The notes below the pieces were generated by a model that saw nothing but the letters and a program-made list of their open reading frames with translations, was not told where the DNA came from and searched no databases. Made by a program: the position numbers and the translations under genes. A stretch of 64,000 nt of DNA from Archegozetes longisetosus (taxonomy: Eukaryota > Arthropoda > Arachnida > Sarcoptiformes > Trhypochthoniidae), in assembly GCA_018873245.2 (NCBI GenBank), contig JAEMBT020000001.1, positions 20,486,141 to 20,550,140 of the forward strand, read 5' to 3'. Of the stretch, positions 11,558 to 22,480 are shown one piece after another (within the stretch, counting starts at the first letter, position 1; each line of letters begins with the position of its first letter).

Positions 11558-14500
11558 TTAAATGTAATTAAAGTTAAACATTAATGGAATGAGACATACG
11601 ATCAAAACAAAGATGACGCAAATATTCAAATTAGAAGCAAAATTGTTTTGAGGTGATAAATCCCACAATAAAGCTCCGTTCTTACAAACAGCATTAGCTA
11701 TGCGATCTTTCAGTTCTGTTTTGCGTTTTAGTAGCCATTCGAAGCTTTGGTCACATTCTAAAGGATTGCTTCCAAGATCTATATTACCGCTATAAGTGCT
11801 ATCGAAAAATGGACCAAAAACACTTTGACTGATAAAGCGGATTTGATTTCCTCCTAATAATAAAAATGAATAATTGTAATCATATCAAGCTTACAAAAGA
11901 AGTTTAAAATGAAACTACTTAAGTCAATATTGAGTGGGCGTTGAGATCCGCTAAAGACACCGCTTTCAAAACTAGATTCTGTGAGTGAGCAATTTTGCAA
12001 ATTGATATCAAGTGTGTTATTTGAAACTGAATAAAGATCAAAAGCACGCGCACAAATAAACTCTATTGGAATATAACTAAATGTGAGCCAACTTTTCAAG
12101 TTTGATAACCCAATGAATGCGTAGTTATCTATTTTAGATATGCCGAAGTCTCCTTTGAATATAATTTGTTCCAATAAATTAAGTGAACCATTGTTTTGAC
12201 TAAAAGCATGTTCGGGTATTTCGTGAGATGTGCCGGATTCCAAACAGATATCGATAGCTTCTGAATTGACTAATGAGCTAAATGCAGCATAGATGTCATT
12301 GTCAGGCGGATTATTTTTCAGTTTATTGGTTTGTGTTAAAAACAAGTATCGCGTCACATTAGCTGTTGGACCACTAAATGCGTTCTTATGAATCGAAGTC
12401 AAGTTTTCTGTTTGATGTATTGATATCTCATTGAAAGTAATGTCTGCGAATGTGTTTTCTGGCAACGTATTGATCGGCGTGTTTGACAAATAAAAGTCTG
12501 TGAAATGCTTTTGGTCAGGTGATTGTAATTGACTTATACGCTCAAATTCTTTTTTGATATCAAAATCTGTTCTACTTGTTGAACAAGTTATCGAATCTGG
12601 AAATTTGATTTCGCATTCATAGTCAACGAGATCCCATAGAAGTGTTCCATTTTTACATTTAGCATTAGTTATACGATCTTCAAGTTCTGTTTTGCGTTTT
12701 AATAGCCATTCAAAGCTTTGGTCGCATTCTAGAGGATTACTCTCAAGATTTATATAACCGCTATAAGTGCTATTGAAAAATGGGCCAAAAACAATTTCAT
12801 CGATAAAACGAATTTGATTACCACCTAATTATTGAATGAAGAGAATAAATTAAATCTAAAGTTATACAAAAAATACCCTTAAATCAATTACTTAAATCAA
12901 TATAGAGCGGTCTTTGAGAGCCACTAAAAACTCCAGGTTCAAAACTGGATTCCGTGAGTAAACAGTTCTGCAGCTGAATTTGTAGCGCATCTGTTGTAGA
13001 AGTGGAAAAATCGAAAGCGCCCGCAGATATATATCCTACGGGAATGTGAGTGAAATGGATCCAAGTTTTCAAAGTTGCTAACCTATAAAATGCATTGTCA
13101 TTTATTTTAGATATATTGAAGTCACCCCTGAAATTAATTTGCTCCAAATTATTTTGTGGACCATTGATTTGACGAAAAGCATTTGTTGGTATCTCATGAG
13201 ATGTGTACGACTCCAAACAGATATCAATGGATTTTAAGTTAGTAAATGAACTGAATGCTGCGTATATGTCATAAGTTGGCGGATCATTTCGTAGTTTAGT
13301 AGTTTGAGAGAGAATTAAGTCTACAGTAACGTTAGCGGTCGGACCATTAAATGCATCCTTATGAATTGAAGTTAGATTTTCAGTTTCATGTATAGATATT
13401 TCATCAAAAGTAATGTTTGCAAATGTGTTTTCAGGCAATTCACCGATTGGTGAATAATATAAAAGAAACTGTTTAAAGTGTCTTTTATCTTCATCTTGTG
13501 TTTGACTTATTAGTTGAAATTCTTGTTTGATATCAAAATACTCTTCGAAATTACAGTTGATTAAATCTGGATATTCAACCTTACATTTGAAATTTGTTGG
13601 TGGTATTGTTGTTGATGGAGTTGTTGACACAGTACTTGAATCAGTTGTGTCAGTATTATTATTATAAGATAAATCCCACAATCCAGTTCCGTTTGCACAC
13701 TTTGCAAATAATACGCGTGATTCTAAATCTGCCTTTTGCTTCAATAACCATAGAAATGGTTGTAAATTATTACAATTCAAAGGATTGCCATACATTTCAA
13801 GTCCACTTTGATTGTTATTTTTGAAAATATCATCGAATTTTTCTTCTCTAATATACTGCAATTGATTTCTAGCTATTTTCAAATAGAAAAGATTAAAAAT
13901 TTTCTGTAAACCACTGCTAAAAGAGTGATCATCTAAACATTTTCTATATACTATGTTTCAGTTTAATAAGCACATAACTCATTTCAACTTTACCTAAGTT
14001 TATATAAAGAGGTCTCTTTGCATCAAAAAATGCTCCACTTTCAATGTTAGAATCACTTATTTGGCAACCTTCAAAATTAATTTTTAGCACTTTATCAGAA
14101 GATGAAATATAACCAAAAGCATTTGCAGAAATATTTCTAATAGGAATGTAACGAAAAGAGAGATCTGTTAAACCCGAGAGTCCAGAAAATGCATATGATC
14201 CGATTCTTGATATACTATAATCACTTTCATCAAATACTAAATATCTTAAATTAATTTGTGTATTCTTAAAAGCATAGTCTGGAATTTCATGCAAATATTG
14301 AGCTTCCAATGAAATTTCAATATCTGCGACATTGACTAAAGAGTTTAATGCTTTATACATATCGTAATTATCACCATAATTTCGTAGTTTTGAGGGAGAA
14401 GAGATGTAAATTTGTTGTCTCAAATTAATGGCACTATTATTATTAAAGGCATTTGAATGAATTCTCATTAGATTTTGTGCTTCAAATATTTCGATATAAG

Positions 14501-14906
14501 TGAACGATATATCAAAAAAATACACTTTCTGGTATTTCTTCAATATATGTGTTGTGGATCTCCAAACGTTTCAATGCTTTTCCGTCTGAGGGTAATGTTT
14601 CGCTTAAGTTCCTGAACTCTTCTATAATATTAAATTCTTGAAACTTTGCATCACAGATATAGTTACCATCCTTTTGTGGAACACATTTATAGTCATAGGC
14701 ATGACTTCTAACCATAAATGTTCCAAATATCAAAGTACGTTAAATAGAATAGCTTTAAAACACAAAAACAATTTTAATTGATCTTAAATGCAAAATATTT
14801 TTCATAAATCTGACTCGTATCATTAGTAGATTATTTAATAAAATATGAAAAATACAATTAACACAATACAGCTTATTTAAAATAAATATTTACCTGTCAC
14901 CGTCAT
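11558..14906 (-). CDS. Three-module LRR protein built by intragenic duplication; exon 2 frameshifted
   Basis: Five exons are inferred: 14906-14894, 14752-13994, 13872-12892, 12824-11919 and 11853-11558. All introns are phase 1. Start exon plus exon 2 make module 1 (signal peptide, Cys cap, LRRs). Exon 3 carries the C-cap of module 1, a Thr/Ser/Pro linker, then the N-cap and LRRs of module 2. Exon 4 repeats this for modules 2 and 3. Exon 5 gives the last C-cap and a hydrophobic tail (VIFVLIVCLIPLMFNF) like that of the gene at 4495. Compared with that gene, exon 2 has a one-base loss in a T run (about 14732-14734) and a one-base gain in another (about 14514-14520). About 215 bases between them are out of frame. 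Exons 3-5 are fully open. The defects may be real decay or homopolymer sequencing errors. Confidence 0.75.
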
Positions 14907-16440
14907 TGTTATATATCAGTATTAAATGACGATTAAATAATCTAACGAGTTAAAAATCGAAAGTAAAACTTTGATAGTTGTACTCCAGCTTTGATTATCT
15001 TTTAAACTGTTAGACTAAACTTTGACAATTGACTGTTCTTAAATATTCTGCATTTGATTTATGTGCTCGAAAGCATTAATGATAATGGGAGTTAAACATT
15101 TCTTTTATAGTCTTTTATTGATCTCTGTTATATGGCAACAGTTTCATATTATTACCTCTTTGAAATTATGTTAATAAAATTAAGATTGAAGTCATAATTA
15201 TTATGGTTTTACTATTGAAGAAGGCTAATTTAGATTCTAAGTTATAAAACTATATTGCACTAAAATTAAAATTACTTAAAAGTCATTACTAAAAATTTGT
15301 ACAAAATTCAAAGTGCAATAGTTTTTTCATTGATGAATGGAATTTTGAAAATAATATATGCCTTGAAAGAGTATTAAATAAGTTTTTTGCGAACATCAAG
15401 TTTGCCGTTTGTTAACTGTTTGGGTCTGGTATTTGCCGTTTTTCGAATATTGTCTTTATCTTTTTCATGACGTTTGTTATGACTTCTGAACTGATTTTGC
15501 GCAACTTTTGTCTAATGGGAATCTTCGCATGACTATTAATTTTAACTTTCCAGTCATTTACACACTTAAGACTTACGGAAACTCGCAAACTTGTTAATTA
15601 GTTGTAATTGGGGAACGTTTGGCAGGTTATCTGCGCGTTCGGTAAACTTTATTCAATTCGATTCAATATTGAAATTACGTTTCTCTCGTAATGAGCTGTT
15701 GCCAAATCTGGCTCACTTATTTGCGGCATCATCACATTTCTTTAGAACGAAACCAATCACTTCTCTATACACTCTTTAGAATAATTTTTTGATTTAATGT
15801 CACAATTTTTAAGGTACAAACAAGAATTTTTGCGTTCGATATTCTAAGACTACGAATTCATACGAATTGAACGGCGTATAGCTTGTGTCGTGCGCTCCAC
15901 ATCCTATTTGTTAATTTTAGAATTTTGTGCAAATTTTTAGTAATAACCCTATACTTCATATATGTTACCGTTAGATTATATTGAGCAAAGGAATACTTTT
16001 ACTTGCATTATAAAGCTGCCGTAAATTTTCTGTATTTTTACATTCAATCGTTGCATATATTTGTTTAAAAGTTATTCCTACAAACTAAATATAACATTAG
16101 AATGAGTAAAATCAAGTTCTCTTCTGGCGTGTCAAAATTGACATTTCAAGGTATAAAACGATTATGCACATAAAGATAACATGATTTAGACACAATAAAT
16201 TAAGGCACATGTTAGGCATTTCTAGTCATCATAAATTAGATTAACTTTAACGTGAGCCTGACCTGCGATGATGAAACAAAAACTATTGATCTTTTATAAG
16301 AATCTCTTTTAAATACTTTTAGAGTTAGTTTTATAGCGAATTCCCAATAGAATAATATTTGTAATTAAATGCTTTGCTGGAAAACAAGATAAGTCATTGC
16401 TATATGTGCTTTAGAAAAATGGCTTCAAATTAGAGCATTA
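14818..16440. repeat. Upstream-region copy 3 of the LRR duplication
   Basis: This is the 5' flank of the three-module LRR gene, homologous to 1-1071 plus 3156-3290 and to 5805-6578. It preserves the uninterrupted version of the site where the hAT-like element 1080-3155 inserted (around 16310-16340). It contains its own insertion at about 15284-15948. Confidence 0.8.
15284..15948. mobile_element. Terminal-inverted-repeat element, unclassified
   Basis: The left end reads ATTACTAAAAATTTGTACAA and the right end, reverse-complemented, ATTACTAAAAATTTGCACAA, about 28 paired bases in all. The segment is absent from the other two copies of the duplicated upstream region, so it is an insertion. Its interior has fragments of open frame on both strands that I cannot assign. 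No confident target duplication was found. Confidence 0.6.
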
Positions 16441-16609
16441 GATTTTAATCTGTTTAAGTGGTTGTAGCTAAACACAATTCAATTAAGTTTTTCAATTGAA
16501 AGCCACCGCAAAATTAAAAGCATGAGTAAAGCAAAGTTCGAATCTTCTAAATACATCAATAAATGTAAAAATTCAGTTAAGTAAACTTATCTTGTTTTTC
16601 CAGTGAAGC

Positions 16610-17240
16610 ATTCAATTGTATTATGTATAAGTCATTTTGTAGATTATTTATTCAACTTAGTGGGCAATTTTATGCGATTCGCCTAAACTTCTGGTGGCAG
16701 TTCAGTATATGCGATAAATTGCAAAGAATTCGATGCTTTATAAAGATCATAAACTGAAGGATTATTCTGTAGTTTACTCTACTTTTCAATATATAATTGA
16801 AACCTCAAGTCACGGAATGCATAGTTTCTGAAAACATTTAAGTCGAATTAAACCAAATTTTGTGAATTGAAGGACTTGTCAAAAAATGTTTCGTAACATA
16901 TTTTCTGGTATTTGTTCAGCGTTTGTTTTTAATATTTGTAGCGTTTGCAAATGCTTTCTAATACTTTTAAAGATCAGATCTATTATTGAGTGAATGACTG
17001 AAATACTCAATTTCTTCACTTATGTTAAAATAAGTACATTTTGAGTCACAAATGACATCACTTTGAGTGACTTCATATTCATTTATAATCATAGCATTCG
17101 ATAACGAAAATATTTTCAAATAATTATCTGTATTGCCATAAAATGATAAAAACCTCCGAGAAAAGAAAACTTTTCACTATTTAATAACGCTCTTACTTAA
17201 GACTCAAATATTAAATGCGATAAGACAAATAAAGAGGAGT
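16610..17240 (-). pseudogene. LRR gene fragment and 3' flank, decayed (copy 2)
   Basis: Near-identical to 10690-11300. On the minus strand it contains the same broken LRR exon piece around 16735-16790. It is followed (17020-17240) by the 3'-flanking segment that also lies next to the last exons of both LRR genes (4060-4200 and 11110-11300). Similarity ends near 17240. It is therefore the right edge of the duplicated cluster. Confidence 0.7.
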
Positions 17241-17325
17241 TCCTAAATGACATTGGTCCCGGCCCCTCAGATATGTATAAACGAATTTTTTATTGAACAA
17301 TAAAATTTACATAGTTGAACTTTGT

Positions 17326-17652
17326 ATGAGTTATAGATTATTTGTATATGAAATTCATCTGCGGATTCTCTGACCACGTAAAGTCTAGTCGATTTTTCAG
17401 GATTTTTTTACCGATGTTGTAGTCATTTGCAGTGAACTTATATATCTGAAATCAGCTTAAGCTATAGTCTATTTATATACAAAATTTATGTCGAAAATCT
17501 CTGGCCACGTTGTCTAGTCGATTTTTTCGGGAATATTTTTAGCAATTTTCTGGTCATTTGCGGTGAATAAAATTTATATATTTAAAATCAACCTGAGCTA
17601 TAGATCATTGGTACATAAAATTTATCTCTGAATTGTCTGGCCACGTAAAGTC
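17326..17652. repeat. Tandem repeat, period about 133 bp, about 2.5 copies
   Basis: A unit containing gttatagatta, then CCACGTAAAGTCTAGTCGAT and a GTCATTTGC-GTGAA segment recurs with starts near 17331, 17461 and 17596. The last unit is cut short after CCACGTAAAGTCTAGT. Copies differ at perhaps 20% of positions. No coding potential is seen. Confidence 0.7.
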
Positions 17653-17909
17653 TAGTTCAACCCTTTTCTTTTACTCTTTTCAAACTTTATTCATAAGTTA
17701 CATCTAATCGATGAGTAATATTAAAGAAAATTGTACTTAAAGTTTGACTTTAGTTTTATTTTGGACAATCTGTACCTGATATTTCAGCATAGTCTATATG
17801 AAAACTTATTGAAACTCGTCAAAATTAGTGTAAGTTAAGGCAAATTTTCAAATAACAAAAATATATTGAATTTGACTTATCTTTTCATTAAATTTTTCTA
17901 TCTTATACG

Positions 17910-18401
17910 CAATGATGAGCAGTGCTCGAGCATTCGGTGCTCGGTAGCGAGCACGAGTACTGAGCACGAACACCGAGCACTTTGTCCTAATATCAAACTA
18001 ATAAAAACGATGTCAAATCAAATCTTCATTTTATCAAAAGAAATATTTAAATTTAAAAAGCAATGAATTGAATTAAAGTTAGAATTTAATATAAATATCA
18101 AATCTAAACAAATTTTGATTTAATTTTAAAGTTAACGTTCAATAATTATTTTCATCCTTTTATAAATAGTTCGCTTATTTTATTCCAAAATGACATCAAT
18201 TTTTATCGTTAAGCATACACTTGAACGGCATCTGATCTTACTTTTGACGTTTTGAATGTATTTTACATTTTATATGTTTAGGATTAAAGCTTTTAATAGA
18301 CATAAAGTTTGGACATAGTGCTCAGTTGGTGCTCGGTGCTCGAGCACCTTCAAAATACGAGCACCGAGCACGAGCGCGAGCACTGAGCACGCTCATCATT
18401 G
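17910..18401. mobile_element. hAT MITE with perfect 8-bp target duplication
   Basis: Termini CAATGATGAGC and its complement GCTCATCATTG are flanked by CTTATACG at 17902-17909 and 18402-18409. Subterminal zones are dense in GTGCTCG/CGAGCAC repeats on both sides, a hAT hallmark. At 492 bp it is non-autonomous, with no transposase left. Confidence 0.9.
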
Positions 18402-18409
18402 CTTATACG

Positions 18410-19979
18410 TATCGAGATGATTAAAACCTCTGTTTTAAGCTCTAATTGTCAATCATACTGCTTGGAATTAATACAAGTTCAACTTCCGCAGTAAGTTATT
18501 AGTATCTAATCTTTCATCCCAATTAGAAGTACTGATATCAGCTGTCATCATATATTTTTATGATTGACTCTCGAGAGTGCAATTTATGAATTGTTCTTCT
18601 GCTATAGAGGGCGCAACAAATATTTTCACTTCAAATGATCCTTCAATCAATTAACAGTTATTTATTGCAGCTAAAGGCGACAAATAATTTGCTCGACTGT
18701 TCTGAACCAGTGAATTCTCAGCGACTTGTCATTAATCTGACTCTGACTTTGAATTGAGTCACAGCCTTTTTCAGAACGTTATCGCTTACCCGCTAAAACT
18801 GAACAGAACTTCCATAACGGGTCGGTAGTAGTTCTTGACTGTTATGTTAATAAACATTTTTGCATCATTCATCAGAGTAAGAAAAGCATTGGTTATGCAT
18901 TAGTTGACTCAAAATTTAGGTAGAGATGAAGCAAAATATAAATCATAAGTGGATCTACTAATTGCCTGCAACAAGAGATCGCTCGATTTGTCTCAAATTC
19001 TTGTGGTCAAACCTCAGGAGCTCCAGTATTATTCTCCGAGAACGACTAAACTTCGAAAACTTCAGTCAAATCTTATTTCAATATTTTTCAATTGGCTGGA
19101 AGTAATTCCAATCTTAGATGCATTTAATTTTCCGATGGAAATCTTTCAATTTAATTAAATCTTGATGGACATACATTGCATTTAGTACTGAATTCTGATT
19201 AGAGTTTAAAACTTCTGTAAGCCCACGTATTTTCGAATCTATTAATAAGTTGTAAAAAAGTAAAAATTTAACATTTACCTACGGGCCTTATTTGCTCTGG
19301 TGTTAGAATTAGAAGCATTTATCTGAGGAATCATTTACTGTGACCAATATTTCAATGCCAATAATCTGATTGAATTTATGAATAATCTCAATACCAATTG
19401 ATTCTGTTACTTATAAATCATCAATGATTGATGATTCTGATGATGTTCAATTATTAAAAAATAAGCTATAAAAACATTCAAACCGAAGTTTCCTGAGATA
19501 CAGATTATTATGAATTTGCAAAGATTTAAAATTTTTAAATAAATTCTTTATATCGACAAGTGTAAAATAGAAATCGTTTGAATACGATATTATTAAATTG
19601 GTTCGTGCAAAACACAATATTGGTCCGTAAAAATAATTGTTGATTATTGCAGTAACTCAAAGAACATTAGTTTTCAAAATTATTTCATGGAATAAATTAC
19701 AATCAATAGAAAAGAAAGTTTCTTTATTTGTGTTGTTGAGTAAAAGTATTAATCAATCACATAGAAATAGAATGTTCTGATTCTTGAAAGCCATATTTGT
19801 GAGTCATAAGAGCTGAATAGTGTTAAAAGCAGCAAATAAGTTTATTATTCAGAAGATGAATAAAAGAGCTCTGAAAGTTTTAAGTTATAGTTGATAGCCA
19901 CAGATTGGCAGACATAAGTTGATTGAGTGCTTTAAAACGAATAAAAGTTGAATGAATTGATGGTTGCGAAAAATGTAAG
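18410..19979. other. Intergenic, no gene seen
   Basis: AT-rich spacer between two hAT elements. A 69-codon open frame (18949-19158, plus) has no recognisable features. The zone around 18580-18850 is slightly GC-richer, but I see no coding frame or RNA gene there. Confidence 0.55.
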
Positions 19980-19987
19980 CTTATAGT

Positions 19988-20613
19988 CACTGCCGTAGCC
20001 AGCTTTTTTGGTCTGGGGGCTAAATGTCTGAAAATTCTCAGTTAAGATAAGCTTTATTTAATCAAAATTTAATACAATACAATTTTTCTGTTACAATGAT
20101 TTTTACCAAATCCAATGGCAAAATTATCTAGATTAATAGATAATGCAATTTCTCTTTCAATCGAAATAAGAGCCAAACCGTTTAATCTGTCATTAGACAT
20201 CGAAATTCCCGAATAAGTTTTAATTCTTAATGTTGAAGAACTCTTTTCACACGAAACATTAACACATCCTATAGTTAATGATATCTTAAAATACTTTAAT
20301 AAATCTGGCATAGTGTTTGAATAATCAGTTAATTTTTCATAGACATTAAAAGTATCTTCGCATTCATAGAATAATAATTTTGCAGTTTCAAAATTTAACT
20401 TTAAATTTTCTAGATTCAAACAATGAGTAGCAAAAGGCTTCATAATTTCAAAGTTCATGAAATGTTTGGATATTGGATAGCAAGCGCTACCTTCCATTAA
20501 AATATCTGTTAATTTATTATCAAACCTTTGATTTAACTTAAACTTTGAAAAACCTTTGGGGGGGGGGGCTATAGCCCCCTAGCCCCCCCGCTCCCCCGCT
20601 GGCTACGGCTGTA
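19988..20613 (-). mobile_element. Internally deleted hAT element with perfect 8-bp target duplication
   Basis: Left end CACTGCCGTAGCCAGC; right end, reverse-complemented, TACAGCCGTAGCCAGC. The duplication CTTATAGT lies at 19980-19987 and 20614-20621. G/C-rich subterminal tracts (GGGGGCTA) occur at both ends. The perfect duplication argues for a recent insertion. It carries only the 3' end of a transposase. Confidence 0.92.
20069..20497 (-). pseudogene. hAT transposase C-terminal fragment (ZMYM1/TTF-type)
   Basis: A 142-codon open frame ends in the hAT dimerisation region: SSSTLRIKTYSGISMSNDRL, then LNGLALISIEREIA. This matches the C-termini of ZMYM-like hAT transposases. The BED/TTF finger and catalytic DDE parts are missing, so it cannot transpose DNA. 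It lies within the element 19988-20613. The reading frame is intact up to its natural stop. Confidence 0.85.
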
Positions 20614-20846
20614 CTTATAGTTAAATTCATTTAACTTAATGTCAGTTTTCAATTTTGTAATTTTGCAAGCTTCAAACGTTTTTACTTGTTAACGAATAAA
20701 AATTAACTTAATGTAATGTTGTGCTTCCAACACATAAGTTCGATGCAATTCAATTGAAAATAAATGACACATCTATAAGCCTCTCGACCAACAAATTGCT
20801 TATTTAATTGCTACTCAGTTTATTCGTTCGTTAATTTTGTTAAAGT

Positions 20847-22480
20847 TTAGCTGTGATTGAAGACAAGTTCAATTAATACAATTAAGTTACTGAGAACATA
20901 AATACATGTTATTACAACGAACACTGGTTTTATCGCAGACAGATTAATTGTCTGAAAATCACGATTGCTATCTTTTTGTACTGAATTTAGTGCGTTTTCG
21001 CCTATCTTTTTTACTTTCTCCCAAACATTTATTGCAAAATATACTATAAATCTGTTTTTACAGTTAATCCAATGAATATGGATGCCTGTTTCGAATAGCT
21101 TTCTTGATCTGAAAGTCAGTTATTTAGTTAAACAAAAAATCAGTTAGACATTTTTTATGAAAATCAAAAATTTTAAACAAAACTTACATGTTATCAGCCA
21201 ATTGGATATATCGAAAGTTAGGTGCGAAACAAATCGGTGTAACTAATTTCTGAAGGTATAGCTCACTCCCAATTTTAACGCGAATTGAAATGCGATCGAG
21301 TGTTTCATAAACATAAGGCATTGATATTTCATCCTTAAGCAGAATCGCTTGTTGCGATATTTTTTCAATACTTCAGGATTTTCTATTAACTCAAGAATGT
21401 TAGTCATTCTAAGTTTTAAAATCTTCTTATTCAATTTTTCAATTTTATTCTTGAATTCAAAATCAATGCCTTTTTTATTGGTTTCACTTCCAAGATGTGC
21501 TATCATTTCATGATTAATTATAAAAGTTATGTAGTTTTCATCTATCAAGTCATCAATACTATTCGCCCATTTTTCGGGCACTGATACCAAACTCGAAAAT
21601 AAGTTATTGCGAATAATCTCTATAAACGGAATAATAGCAAACATCCAGAATAAGTGATTCATTTTGAGATTTGATCCCATATTCATCCCACGTATACTTA
21701 TCTCAAAATAAGTCCAAATTGAAAGAATGATATTGTGAAAAAAATTTCTATTTTTCTTTCTCATATCTAATGACAAACTATTGACTATTGAAACAATGAT
21801 TATTGTCGTGAAAAATAATATCCAAACAGAACCTTGATAAGTTTGTATTAAGTATTCAAATGAAGTGTAACTTTGCCTCACAATAGTGCTAATCATCGAT
21901 AGTTCGTGTGATATATAAAGAGGTTGAGAACATTTCAATCCTTCCTTAAAAGTCATAAAGTAATAGTCGAAACCTTCATTGTATTCGTTTGTATCAATTA
22001 TATTATTTACAATTAAACGACCGTATGATTCGTTATCATTTTTGTCCAGGGTATAGACATGGATACTGTAGAGAAAACAAAGCTCGAACTATTTGATAGA
22101 TCTTTTTTCTATTTTACAGACCTTTTATTAATTTTAACCCCAATTTCTTTCAATAGAAGAACAGCCAGTGAGCTGAAAGCCGACTTATATTCATTCGATT
22201 CATGAAAATGGATCTAAAAACGAAGAGTTCGCAGATAAATCTACTTTGCAATTAAGTCAAACAAATGTTATCTATAGAATAAACTAACGAAATCATCGCG
22301 AAGCGTAGAAGTTGCCAATTCATTATCCCTTCTTCTAAAACTACAATTTTGGTGTTGATCACAAGAAACAAATGAAATATTAATACCATTGACATAAGTT
22401 TGCCAATAAGGATATGTGAAAGATCGTTGCAATAACTCCTCGTATTCGATTAAATCTGAAGGGTTGGTTAATAAATTCAT
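20847..22480 (-). CDS. Ionotropic receptor (iGluR-related chemoreceptor), one frameshift
   Basis: Exons inferred: 22480-22289, 22213-22122, 22065-21188, 21108-20847; about 474 codons. The ligand-binding half S1 includes SAFSSLAVLLLKEIGVKIN. TM1 is SVWILFFTTIIIVSIVN, followed by the pore and TM2 (FWMFAIIPFIEIIRN) and SLVSVPEKWANSIDDLID at the start of S2. The last exon gives RKLFETGIHIHWIN and a final membrane segment (KPVFVVITCIYVLSNLIVLI). A run of six A (complement of 21360-21365) should be seven. One missing base there shifts the frame into a stop at 21243, while the other frame stays coding to the next splice donor. No signal peptide is present, so an upstream exon is probably missing. 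Divergent arthropod IRs act in chemosensation; the ligand is unknown. Confidence 0.8.
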
